Of a DNA stretch of 64,000 nt, positions 26,398 to 36,063 are shown one piece after another; within the stretch, counting starts at the first letter, position 1; every line of letters starts with the position of its first letter. Origin of the DNA: Duganella sp. 1224 (GTDB taxonomy: Bacteria > Pseudomonadota > Gammaproteobacteria > Burkholderiales > Burkholderiaceae_D); NCBI RefSeq assembly GCF_013408245.1, contig NZ_JACBYS010000001.1, positions 2,418,001 through 2,482,000 of the forward strand. The letters are read 5' to 3'. The position numbers and the translations under genes were made by a program. Under the pieces are notes generated by a model. It ran no database searches. It was not told the DNA's origin and worked only from the letters and a program-made list of their open reading frames with translations.

Positions 26398-27284
26398 CAC
26401 CAGATACCGAAGAATCCGCCAATACCGCCGATCAGGCCGCCGACGATGGCGCCGGGGACGCCAAATTTGGCACCGAGGGCCGCCCCCTTGGTCGCACCGG
26501 AAATCACCCGGCCAATTACCTTGGTGGTGGATTCTTTAACTTCCGCGCGCGCAGCTGCTGACAGGTTTTCAGCCGCTACCTCGCGCGCCACCGCCAGCTT
26601 CTTATCGTCTGGCAGCGAGAAGATAATTTCATCGACTAGGCCACTCAAACCAAATTTCTCTTCGGCCGAGACGGCCATGATCTGCGATTTTTTCAAGCCA
26701 AAATTGGCCGCCACCACCGAGATCTTGGCGTCTATATTGCTAGCCTGCTTGGGACCAGGGCGCCGCGCTGCTTCATCCCACTCACGGAACGGTTCTATTT
26801 TATCGACCTGATTCAGCACCACGATAAAGGGCTTACCTTGTTGTAACTGAGGTTTGACAACATTGTTGTAGAACTCAAGATCAACCGAATTGGCGCGGTC
26901 GTCCGCTTTTAGCACCCACAGCACGGCATCCAGCTCTGGCAGCAATTTCTGGTAGAGCGCCGAATATTCCTCGTCGCGTCGCTGATCTTCGCCGACGCCT
27001 GGCACATCAATCAGCGTGATGCCCTTCCCCTTACCCATCTTCAGGATCACGTCCTGTGTGCTACGCGTGCAAGCCTCGACGTCCGACACCTCACAGATGT
27101 CCTCGCCAAATAGCGCGTTGCACAAGGAAGACTTGCCTACGCCCGTCTTGCCGAACACACCGATACGAGGGGTATACGAGAGCAGCTCGTCGATTTTTTT
27201 CTCGATGCGTTTTTTCTGTTCGTCTGTGAAGCCACTGTCTAGCTCTTGCAACAGCTCAAGAATATTGATCGAATCTTTTTTCAT
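26397..27284 (-). CDS. GTPase A with C-terminal glycine-zipper tail
   Basis: A 295-residue GTPase. An N-terminal helix (ILELLQELDSGF...KKRIEKKIDELL) precedes G1 GKTGVGKSS (~45-53), G2 in DVEACTRST, G3 DVPGVG and G4 VLNQVDK. After the G domain a helical segment (~225-255) leads to a glycine-rich hydrophobic tail, ATKGAALGAKFGVPGAIVGG and LIGGIGGFFGIW, which looks membrane-inserting. The layout, P-loop GTPase plus a C-terminal membrane hairpin, resembles dynamin-like and IRG-like proteins more than translation GTPases. It overlaps the EcsC gene by ATGA and GTPase B by TGATG. Base composition is lower in GC than the flanks. Confidence 0.86.
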   Translation of the reverse strand: MKKDSINILELLQELDSGFTDEQKKRIEKKIDELLSYTPRIGVFGKTGVGKSSLCNALFGEDICEVSDVEACTRSTQDVILKMGKGKGITLIDVPGVGEDQRRDEEYSALYQKLLPELDAVLWVLKADDRANSVDLEFYNNVVKPQLQQGKPFIVVLNQVDKIEPFREWDEAARRPGPKQASNIDAKISVVAANFGLKKSQIMAVSAEEKFGLSGLVDEIIFSLPDDKKLAVAREVAAENLSAAARAEVKESTTKVIGRVISGATKGAALGAKFGVPGAIVGGLIGGIGGFFGIW

Positions 27285-27937
27285 TTGATGGTTTCCGCAG
27301 GGTGAGATGGAATGAACGTATTACGCGCAACATTACCGATGGTGTTGGTGGTAACCGAGTCGAACGTGGCGCCGATCAGGCCGCCCAACAACGGGACCGC
27401 TTTGCCCAAGTTGATGGCCCCCTTCTCCCCGAACTTGGTTAACAGCCGGAAGCCGACTTTCTGGTTGATCGCGGTAATAGTCTTGCCGCTGATATTCTTG
27501 ATCGCGTTTTCGGTCAGCTTGCGCCCTACCACAATGCCGATATCCTTCAACACATCCTTGGCGCCATTCCCAAGCAGGCAGACATAGACCAGCGACTTAA
27601 CCTGGTCTTGCTGCAGATCGTGCCCGCCCATCTTGGCGATGGCGGCGATCATGCGAATCTGGACATACATAACGCTGGTGATATTGGCAGGGATGGTGAT
27701 TGGCATGGTGAGCACGCCGCCAAGACCGCTGAGGAAGCCGGAGGTTCCGGCCTTGGTGTTTTGCCAGCGGATCAGCGAATTAACCTGATCCTCCAGCGTG
27801 CCGTCCTGTTTTAGATAATCGTTCGCCAGCTCGTCGGCCGAATCCAGACCGGCTACGCCGTTGACCGCCTTATCGTAAGCCCAATCGAGGGCCGCCATAA
27901 TTTTGCCTTCAGTGAGCGCCTTTGCCATAATCCTCAT
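27281..27937 (-). CDS. EcsC-family membrane-associated protein
   Basis: 218 residues matching the EcsC protein family. Landmarks are ALDWAYDKAVNGVAGLDSA near the N-terminus, the hydrophobic GGVLTMPITIPANITSVMY, VCLLGNGAKDVLKDIGI, and a glycine-rich C-terminal segment (LGKAVPLLGGLIGATFDS). No signal peptide; membrane association is likely. The biochemical role of EcsC proteins is not established. ATG at 27937 (GGGGA upstream) or 27928 (GAGG upstream) are both possible. First gene of the operon, with a TATAAT box at 27963-27968 inside an inverted repeat; the predicted leader is only ~20 nt. Confidence 0.85.
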   Translation of the reverse strand: MRIMAKALTEGKIMAALDWAYDKAVNGVAGLDSADELANDYLKQDGTLEDQVNSLIRWQNTKAGTSGFLSGLGGVLTMPITIPANITSVMYVQIRMIAAIAKMGGHDLQQDQVKSLVYVCLLGNGAKDVLKDIGIVVGRKLTENAIKNISGKTITAINQKVGFRLLTKFGEKGAINLGKAVPLLGGLIGATFDSVTTNTIGNVARNTFIPSHPAETIK

Positions 27938-27939
27938 TA

Positions 27940-27987
27940 TTCCCCAAAAGAAACTTGAGATGATTATAACCAAAGTTCCTTGGGGAA
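27940..27987 (-). promoter_or_regulatory. Promoter and dyad operator of the EcsC-GTPase operon
   Basis: TATAAT on the minus strand at 27968-27963, flanked by exact 8-bp inverted repeats TTCCCCAA (27940-27947) and TTGGGGAA (27980-27987). The symmetry extends imperfectly inward (AACTT/AAGTT). A repressor bound here would cover the -10 and start site. No regulator gene is adjacent. Confidence 0.5.
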
Positions 27988-28023
27988 AACTAACGAAAAA
28001 TCACGATAATTGAAAACGCTTCG

Positions 28024-28566
28024 TTAACGCTCAGCTTTGAGCACGGTGCGGGCGATTTCGACGGTGCTGGCGCCGTCCGTCAGCCAGATCTGGCCGTCCT
28101 GGATGGTGCATTGCAGCTGCATCGTGCGTTGCGCCATGGCGGCCAGTTGCTCGGTGGCGGCGGCGTCCAGGTCCACCACGGTCAGGTTCTTGCAGCGCTC
28201 GACCTTGTTGGCCAGGCCCTTCCACCAGATGTGGCTGGTGGCGGCGTAGCTGTACACGTAGACGTGCTCGGAGCGGCCGCAGGCTTTCAGGATCACTTTC
28301 TCATCCGGCTGGCCGACTTCGATCGACAGTTCGATGGCGCCGGTCAGGTCTTTCTGCCACAGGTCCGGCTCTTCGACATCGAACAGGCCCTTGGTGAACG
28401 TCAGCGCCTCGTTGGCGTGAATGGCGAAGGCCAGCAGGCGCACCATCATGCGCTCGTCGGTTTCGGACGGATGGCGCGCCAGCGTCAGCTGATGCGTTTC
28501 GTAGTAATTGCGGTCCATGTCCGCAATCGACAGTTCTGCTTTGTAGATGGTTGCTTTGAGTGCCAT
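28024..28566 (-). CDS. yaeQ: YaeQ-family protein
   Basis: A 180-residue YaeQ protein: ALKATIYKAELSIADMDRNY at the start, then HPSETDERMMVRLLAFAIHA and a core with YSYAATSHIWWKGL. The family has a PD-(D/E)XK nuclease-like fold, and in enterobacteria was linked genetically to RfaH/transcription elongation, but no activity is established. The long upstream extension to 28665 lies inside purU and is not real. It follows purU by 14 nt on the same strand, so the two are probably co-transcribed. Normal high GC, so it lies outside the AT-richer GTPase island. Confidence 0.92.
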   Translation of the reverse strand: MALKATIYKAELSIADMDRNYYETHQLTLARHPSETDERMMVRLLAFAIHANEALTFTKGLFDVEEPDLWQKDLTGAIELSIEVGQPDEKVILKACGRSEHVYVYSYAATSHIWWKGLANKVERCKNLTVVDLDAAATEQLAAMAQRTMQLQCTIQDGQIWLTDGASTVEIARTVLKAER

Positions 28567-28580
28567 GTGAATCTCTTGAA

Positions 28581-29450
28581 TTACTTGAATACGACGGTTT
28601 TCTCGCCGTTCTGCAAAATGCGGTGTTCGACAAACCATTTGACCGCGCGCGCCAGCACCACGCACTCGACGTCGCGGCCGATCGCCGACAGGGTTTCCGC
28701 GTCCATCGCGTGATCGACGCGCTCGACGTCCTGCTCGATGATCGGGCCTTCATCCAGGTCGCCGGTGACGAAGTGCGCGGTGGCGCCGATCAGCTTGACG
28801 CCGCGCTGGTGCGCCTGCGCGTACGGCTTGGCGCCCTTGAAACTCGGCAGGAACGAGTGGTGGATATTGATCGCCTTGCCCTTCAGCGCCGCGCACAGGC
28901 CCGGCGACAGGATCTGCATGTAGCGCGCCAGCACCACCAGGTCGATCTTGTGCGTGTTCATCAGCTCAATGATTTTGGCTTCCTGCGCCAGCTTGTCCTG
29001 CAGCGGCGCGCCGGCGGCCAGCGGCAGGTGGTGGAACGGGATGTTGTAGCTGGCAGCCAGCTGGTAGAAGTCCATGTGGTTCGACACGATCGCCGGAATC
29101 TCCACCGGCAGCAGCCCGCTCTTGTAGCGGAACAGCAGGTCGTTCAGGCAGTGGCCGATCCTGGACACCATCAGCATCACGCGCGGCTTGTAGTGGGCGT
29201 CGCGCAGTTCCCAGTCCAGCTTCATGTCGGCGGCCAGCAGGCTGAAGTCGGCGCGCAGCAGATCATCGTTGATGTTCTGGTCTTCGGCCGCGAAATGCAC
29301 GCGCATGAAGAACAGCTTCGATTCGCTGTCGCCAAACTGGGCCGAGTCGATGATGTTGCAACCGTGGTCGGCGAGGAAGCCCGACACGCGATGCACGATG
29401 CCGCGCTGATCCAGGCAAGAGAGAGTCAGGATGTATTCGGGATTGCTCAT
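28581..29450 (-). CDS. purU: Formyltetrahydrofolate deformylase
   Basis: Hydrolyses 10-formyl-THF to formate and THF, balancing one-carbon pools and feeding PurT. 289 residues: an N-terminal ACT domain (ILTLSCLDQRGIVHRVSGFL) then the formyltransferase-like domain (VMLMVSRIGHCLNDLLFR). The hydrolase active site is visible in INIHHSFLPSFKGAKPY (Asn and His) and in TAHFVTGDLDEGPIIEQDV (catalytic Asp). ATG at 29450 is the natural start. Probably leads a purU-yaeQ transcript. Confidence 0.96.
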   Translation of the reverse strand: MSNPEYILTLSCLDQRGIVHRVSGFLADHGCNIIDSAQFGDSESKLFFMRVHFAAEDQNINDDLLRADFSLLAADMKLDWELRDAHYKPRVMLMVSRIGHCLNDLLFRYKSGLLPVEIPAIVSNHMDFYQLAASYNIPFHHLPLAAGAPLQDKLAQEAKIIELMNTHKIDLVVLARYMQILSPGLCAALKGKAINIHHSFLPSFKGAKPYAQAHQRGVKLIGATAHFVTGDLDEGPIIEQDVERVDHAMDAETLSAIGRDVECVVLARAVKWFVEHRILQNGEKTVVFK

Positions 29451-29530
29451 GACTGCCGTGAGAAAGTTGGACAAAAGATGTCTATTGTCGCACGGCTGGC
29501 CGGGGTTGACAAAAATTGCAAATGCCTGGC

Positions 29531-30685
29531 TTACGCAAACCGCAGCCAGCGCGAGCCCTGGCGATGGCTTTCCATCACGGCCGCCATGAAGCGCAGGCCG
29601 GCGACGCCATCGTTCACGTCCGGCATGGCGCAGGCCAGCGCGGGCGGCGCCTGGCCGGCGTCCAGCGCGTGGATGTGCGCGGCGGCGTCGCGGTACAGCT
29701 GCGCGAACGCCTCCAGGTAGCCTTCCGGATGGCCGGACGGCACGCGGGTGGCCGCCAGCGCGGCCTCGCTGCGCACCCGGCCGCGCGTCAGCCGCTGGGC
29801 GCAACCGCCCTGCGGCGTCAGCCACAGCTCGTTCGGCTCCTCCTGTGAAAACGCCAGGCTGGCCTTGCTGCCGAACACGCGCAGGCGCAGGCCGTTTTCG
29901 CAGCCGGTTGCCATCTGGCTGCTCCACAGCATGCCGCGCGCGCCGTTGGGGTAGCGCAGCATGACCTGCACGTGGTCGTCCAGCACGCGGCCGGGCGTGA
30001 AAGCGTGCAGTTCGGCCAGCACTTCGTCCGGCAGCATGCCGCTGACGTAGCCGGCCAGATGGTAGGCATGGCTGCCGATATCGCCCAGGCAGCCGTTGGG
30101 GCCGGCGCGGCGCGGATCGTTGTGCCAGTTGGTGCGCTGGAATTCCGCGCTTTGGTTGGCGGGTTCGGCCAGCCAGTCCTGCGCGTATTCGACCTGCACC
30201 AGCCGCACCTCGCCGATCTCGCCGGCCGCCACCATGGCGCGCGCGTGGCGCACCATCGGATAGCCGGCGTAGACGTGGGTTAGCGCGAATACCTTGTTAT
30301 GGTGACGCGCCAGTGCCGCCAGCGTCTCGCCCTCGGCCAGCGAAATGGCCAGCGGCTTGTCGCAGATGACGTGGATGCCGGCGTCCAGGAAGGCGGTCGC
30401 CATCGGCGCGTGCAGGTAGTTGGGCGTGACGATGGCCACCACGTCGATGCCGTCCGGCCGTTGCGCTTCGGCGCGCGCCATGGTCTGGTAGTCGGCATAG
30501 CTGCGCGCCGGGTCCAGCCGCAGGCCGGCGGCGCTGGCCGCCGCCCGCTCGGCGTTGCCGGACAGGTTGGCCGCCACCAGTTCGTAGCAATCGTCCAGCC
30601 GGCCGGCGATGCGGTGCACGGCACCGATGAAAGCGCCTTCGCCGCCGCCCACCATGCCCAGTCTCAGTCGTCGTGGTGTGGCCAT
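29531..30685 (-). CDS. Gfo/Idh/MocA-family oxidoreductase
   Basis: A 384-residue NAD(P)-dependent sugar or inositol dehydrogenase. The Rossmann start is LRLGMVGGGEGAFIGAVHR. The family lysine motif appears as CDKPLAISLAE (usually EKP), and a catalytic-histidine segment as LGDIGSHAYHLAGYV. No signal peptide, so it acts in the cytoplasm. It is the last gene of the sugar operon, 1 nt after the TIM-barrel gene, and is best read as the step that oxidises or reduces an imported (keto)sugar together with the isomerase. Substrate unknown. Confidence 0.9.
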   Translation of the reverse strand: MATPRRLRLGMVGGGEGAFIGAVHRIAGRLDDCYELVAANLSGNAERAAASAAGLRLDPARSYADYQTMARAEAQRPDGIDVVAIVTPNYLHAPMATAFLDAGIHVICDKPLAISLAEGETLAALARHHNKVFALTHVYAGYPMVRHARAMVAAGEIGEVRLVQVEYAQDWLAEPANQSAEFQRTNWHNDPRRAGPNGCLGDIGSHAYHLAGYVSGMLPDEVLAELHAFTPGRVLDDHVQVMLRYPNGARGMLWSSQMATGCENGLRLRVFGSKASLAFSQEEPNELWLTPQGGCAQRLTRGRVRSEAALAATRVPSGHPEGYLEAFAQLYRDAAAHIHALDAGQAPPALACAMPDVNDGVAGLRFMAAVMESHRQGSRWLRFA

Positions 30686-30686
30686 C

Positions 30687-31742
30687 TCAGTTCTCCAGTC
30701 CCATCAGCGCGCGCACCTGGCGCAGGTTGGCGCCGCTGCCGGCGAAATCGTCAAACGCGCGCTCGGCCACGCGGATGATGTGGCTGCGGATGAAGTCGGC
30801 GCCCTCGCGCGCGCCATCCTCGGGATGCTTGAGCGCGCATTCCCATTCCAGCACCGCCCAGCCCGGATAATCGTATTGCGCCATCTTCGAGAAGATTGCC
30901 TTGAAGTCGATCTGGCCGTCGCCCAGCGAGCGGAAGCGCCCTGCCCGCTGGGTCCAGCCCTGGTAGCCGCCGTACACCCCCTGCCGCCCGTCCGGCCGGA
31001 ACTCCGCGTCCTTGACGTGGAAGGCCTTGATGCGCGCGTGGTAGATGTCGATAAAGGCCAGGTAATCCAGCTGCTGCAGCACGAAGTGGCTGGGGTCGTA
31101 CAGGATGCTGGCGCGCGGATGGCCGCCGACCGCGTCGAGAAAACGTTCGAACGTGACGCCATCGTGCAGGTCTTCGCCCGGATGCAGTTCGTAGCACAGA
31201 TCAATGCCGGCATCCTCGAAGGCGTTGAGGATCGGCAGCCAACGGCGGGCCAGTTCGGCAAACGCCTCCTCCACCAGGCCGGCCGGGCGCTGCGGCCACG
31301 GATATAAATAAGGCCAGGCCAGCGCACCGGAAAAGCTGGCGTGCGCCGTCAGTCCCAAACGGCGCGAAGCGCGCGCGGCGCGTTGTAGCTGGTCGGTGGC
31401 CCAGGCCTGGCGCGCTGCCGGGTTGCCGCGCACCCGCGGCGCGGCGAAGCCGTCGAACAGCGCGTCGTAGGCCGGATGCACCGCCACCAGTTGCCCCTGC
31501 AAATGCGTGGACAGCTCGGAAACCTGCAAGCCGTGCGAGGCCAGCAGGCCGCGGATGTCGTCGCAATAGGCCTGGCTGTCGGCCGCCAGCTCCAGGTCGA
31601 ACAGGCGCGGATCGCATGGCAGCTGGATGCCCTTGTAGCCCAGCCCGGCCGCCCAGCCGACGAGGTTGGCCAGGTTGTCGAACGGGACGTCATCGCCCAT
31701 GAATTGCGCCAGGAAGATGGCCGGGCCCTTGATGGTTTTCAT
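30687..31742 (-). CDS. Cytoplasmic sugar phosphate isomerase/epimerase (TIM barrel)
   Basis: A 351-residue xylose-isomerase-like TIM barrel (AP_endonuc_2 family). Visible landmarks are GYKGIQLPCDPRLFDLE, the metal-ligand region ICYELHPGEDLHDG (Glu, His), SILYDPSHFVLQQ (Asp, His), IKAFHVKDAEF (His) and WAVLEWECAL (Glu), which together form a complete metal site. Family members isomerise keto-sugars or inosose, or dehydrate them. Co-encoded directly with the Gfo/Idh/MocA gene, a recurring pairing in inositol and 3-keto-sugar pathways. Confidence 0.9.
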   Translation of the reverse strand: MKTIKGPAIFLAQFMGDDVPFDNLANLVGWAAGLGYKGIQLPCDPRLFDLELAADSQAYCDDIRGLLASHGLQVSELSTHLQGQLVAVHPAYDALFDGFAAPRVRGNPAARQAWATDQLQRAARASRRLGLTAHASFSGALAWPYLYPWPQRPAGLVEEAFAELARRWLPILNAFEDAGIDLCYELHPGEDLHDGVTFERFLDAVGGHPRASILYDPSHFVLQQLDYLAFIDIYHARIKAFHVKDAEFRPDGRQGVYGGYQGWTQRAGRFRSLGDGQIDFKAIFSKMAQYDYPGWAVLEWECALKHPEDGAREGADFIRSHIIRVAERAFDDFAGSGANLRQVRALMGLEN

Positions 31743-31755
31743 GCGCGGCTCCTGT

Positions 31756-32706
31756 TCAGTATGGCGAATCGGCGAAGTAGAATTGCTTGGCGTTGTCGCG
31801 CGTGATCAGCGTCGACGGGATGATGGTCTTGGCCGGCAAGGCCTCGCCCTTCAGCCGCGCGGTGGCGGTCATCTTGATGGCGTCGTAGATGAACTTGGGC
31901 GAATAGGACACGTCGGCCTGCACCAGCTTGTCGCCATCGATGATTTTCTTCACCGCGCTCTTCGAGCCGGCGCCGCCAAACACCTCCTTGATGTCGGTGC
32001 GCTTGGCCTGCTCGATGGCCTTCAGCACGCCGATCGCCATGTCGTCATCGGCCGCCCACACGGCGTCGATCTGCTTGAAGCGGGTCAGGTAGTCCTGCAT
32101 GACCTTGAAGGCGTCGTCGCGGTTCCAGTTGCCGTACTTGGTGTCCAGCACCTTGATGCCGGGATAGGCCTTGAGCGCGGCGTGGAAGGCATCGACACGC
32201 TCGTTGTCCAGCGTGCTCGGCATGCCGCGCAGCACGACGATATTGCCCTTGCCGCCCAGCTTCTTGCCCAGGTATTCCGCCGGCAGCTTGCCGAAGGCGG
32301 TGTTGTCGCCGGCCACATAGGCATTCTGCGCGGCCGGGTTGGTCAGGCCGCGATCCACCACGGTCACGTACACGCCCTTGTTCTTCAGTTGCGCCACCGG
32401 CTGCGTCAGCGATGCCGATTCCAACGGGAAGATCACCAGCGTGTTGATCTTGTTCACCACCAGCATGTCCTGCAACTGGTTGGCCTGTTCCGGCGTGCTG
32501 GCGGCGGTCTTGATGATGATCTTCAGCGTGGGATTGGCCGCCTCCAGTTCCTTCTTGGCCTGGTTGGCCCACCAGACGATGCCGCCGGTAAAGCCATGGG
32601 TGGCGGTCGGGATCGCCACGCCGAGCGTGACTTTCTCGGCGGCGGCCGCGGTGCCGGCCAGCAGCGCCAGCACGCAGGCGCCGGCAAGACGTTTCATCGA
32701 AATCAT
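31756..32706 (-). CDS. Periplasmic sugar-binding protein of an ABC importer
   Basis: A 316-residue cluster-B (ribose/galactose-type) solute-binding protein. The signal peptide is [20 protein letters not shown] after three extra residues. The binding-fold features are [30 protein letters not shown] and [25 protein letters not shown] lies 5 nt before the ATG at 32706. The gene is 25 nt after the permease. Ligand is a pentose, hexose, polyol or keto-sugar; the surrounding enzymes favour an oxidised sugar or glycoside. Confidence 0.92.
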   Translation of the reverse strand: MISMKRLAGACVLALLAGTAAAAEKVTLGVAIPTATHGFTGGIVWWANQAKKELEAANPTLKIIIKTAASTPEQANQLQDMLVVNKINTLVIFPLESASLTQPVAQLKNKGVYVTVVDRGLTNPAAQNAYVAGDNTAFGKLPAEYLGKKLGGKGNIVVLRGMPSTLDNERVDAFHAALKAYPGIKVLDTKYGNWNRDDAFKVMQDYLTRFKQIDAVWAADDDMAIGVLKAIEQAKRTDIKEVFGGAGSKSAVKKIIDGDKLVQADVSYSPKFIYDAIKMTATARLKGEALPAKTIIPSTLITRDNAKQFYFADSPY

Positions 32707-32731
32707 AGAAGCTTCCTTGTGTTGAAAAGAA

Positions 32732-33710
32732 TTAGCGGCGGCCGCGCTGCATGAAGGCCACGGCGATAATCACCACGCCCTGCACGGCGGCGTTCAGGTG
32801 GACGCTGATGATGCTGGTCAGGTTGACGATGTTGCCGATCACCGACAGCAGGATGGCGCCCACCACCGTGCCGAGGATGCGGCCCGAGCCGCCCTTGAGC
32901 GAGGTACCGCCCACCACCACGGCAGCGATCGCCTCCAGCTCCCACAGGATGCCGGTGGTCGGCGTGGCCGAGCCCAGGCGCGGCACATAGAGGATGGTGG
33001 CGATCGCCACGCACACGCCCAACAGCAGATAGGTCCAGACCTTGACGCGGTCGACGCGGATCGCCGCATAGCGCGCCACCTGCTCGTTGGAGCCGATGGC
33101 CTGCACGTGCGCGCCGAAGGCAGTGCGGTTGAGGATCACGGCGCCGCCAGCCGCCACCAGCAGGAAGATCCATACCGGCACCGGCACGCCCAGCACATTC
33201 TGGTAGTAGACCGGGCTGTAGACGTCGGCCACGCCGCTCTCCAGCGTCAGCGCGCCGCCATCGGACAGCCAGGTCAGCGTGGCGCGGAAGATGCCCAGCG
33301 TACCCAGCGTGACGATGAAGGGTTCGATGCGCCCGCGCGTCACCAGCAGGCCGTGCGCGCCGCCCAGTGCACCGCCGAGCAGCAACGCCAGCGCCACGCC
33401 CAGCAGCACCGTCACTAGCGGGCTGACAGGCTGCGCGGCGCCGGCCGCCGCGTTCATCAGCACGATCATGGCGCCGGCGATCAGTGCCGCCATCGAGCCG
33501 ACCGACAGGTCGATGCCGCCGGAGACGATCACAAACGTCATGCCGACCGCGATGATGCCGATGAAGGCCGTGCGCGTCAGCACGTTCATCAGGTTGTCGA
33601 GGGTGGCGAAGTCCGGGTTCAGCAGGCCGCCGGCGACGCACAGCAGGAACAGCGCCAGCACCGGGCCGTAGCCGCGCAGGCGCGTCAGCAGCGGCAGGGT
33701 GAACGGAAGT

Positions 33711-33733
<23 letters not shown>
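32732..33733 (-). CDS. RbsC-type sugar ABC transporter permease
   Basis: A 333-residue inner-membrane permease with about ten hydrophobic segments, starting [17 protein letters not shown]. Family motifs are [21 protein letters not shown], split here around the typical conserved loop, and [20 protein letters not shown] (the EAA-like coupling loop). [21 protein letters not shown] is near the C-terminus. The 5' end overlaps the ATPase gene by 23 nt, ensuring coupled synthesis. It should form a homodimer or pseudodimer with the RbsA-like subunit. Confidence 0.94.
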
Positions 33734-35201
<1,468 letters not shown>

Positions 35202-35205
35202 ACGC

Positions 35206-36060
35206 TTATTGCGCCGGCAGCTTGGCCAGCACCGCCTGCAGGCCGCGCATCGACGCCGCCACCGTGTCCAGCTGGCCCATGCCGTTCGGGTACTCCTCCT
35301 GCTCGATGATGATCCACTCGGTGCCGCCGACCTTGCGCACCGCCTTGGCCAGCCCGCTCCAGTCGGTGCGATCCTGGCCGATGATCGGCGTGCCGCTGGT
35401 GCCCTTGGCCAGCTTGGCCTTGAAGTGCGTGGTCACGGTGCGGCCGGGATATTTGTCCACGTAGTAGACCGGGTCCTGGCCGGCATAGGTGGTCCAGCCG
35501 ACGTCCTGCTGCAGCACGAAGTTGGATGGCGTGTTCTTGGCCAGCAAATCCCAGTTGGTCTGGTCGCGCTGGCCCAGCATCTCCTGCTCGTGATTGTGAT
35601 AGCCGAGCTGCATGCCCTGCCCGGCCAGCCTGGCCGACACGGCGCTCAGTTCCTTGGCCAGGTCGGCCGTGCCGTCCTTGCTGGCGCCGCGCTTGTCCAT
35701 CGAGATGATCAGGCGGTTGCAGCCGAGCGCGCGGTAGAAATCGGTGGTGGCCTTGAAATTGGCCGCGTCCAGTTTATCGACATGCATGTGGGCGCCGGCA
35801 CATTGCAGGCCGGTTTTCTTCAGGAAAGCCGCCAGGCCGGCCGGATCGTCCTTGTATTTGCCGAACTCGCCGGCAAACTCCACGCCCTGGAAGCCCAGCC
35901 CGGCTAGCCTGGTCAGCGTGCCCTCGTAGTCCTGCTTGATCTCGTCCTTGACCGACCACAGTTGCACCGCCAGGCGCGGATTGGTGGCGGCCTGCGCGGC
36001 GCCGGTCGCCATCAGCAGGCACAGCGTCAGGGCATTGCGTTGGATTGCGTTCATCGTCAT
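35206..36060 (-). CDS. Exported TIM-barrel sugar isomerase/lyase-like protein
   Basis: A 284-residue xylose-isomerase-like TIM barrel carrying a signal peptide (ALTLCLLMATGAAQAA, after a short basic start), hence periplasmic. Landmarks: LAVQLWSVKDEIKQDYEGTL, GFQGVEFAGEFG, LGYHNHEQEM (His/Glu), VLQQDVGWTTYAG (Asp) and THFKAK (His). Exported members of this fold occur with GMC/Gfo dehydrogenases in 3-keto-glycoside degradation, where they may isomerise or eliminate a keto-glycoside. That role is inferred from context. It lies 3 nt after the GMC gene. Confidence 0.85.
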   Translation of the reverse strand: MTMNAIQRNALTLCLLMATGAAQAATNPRLAVQLWSVKDEIKQDYEGTLTRLAGLGFQGVEFAGEFGKYKDDPAGLAAFLKKTGLQCAGAHMHVDKLDAANFKATTDFYRALGCNRLIISMDKRGASKDGTADLAKELSAVSARLAGQGMQLGYHNHEQEMLGQRDQTNWDLLAKNTPSNFVLQQDVGWTTYAGQDPVYYVDKYPGRTVTTHFKAKLAKGTSGTPIIGQDRTDWSGLAKAVRKVGGTEWIIIEQEEYPNGMGQLDTVAASMRGLQAVLAKLPAQ

Positions 36061-36063
36061 TCC

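Noticed and set aside
28024-28045. Terminator after yaeQ
   Set aside because: Only 4-5 bp stems (GCTCA/TGAGC, AACG/CGTT) with short T-runs, partly inside the gene; too weak to call.
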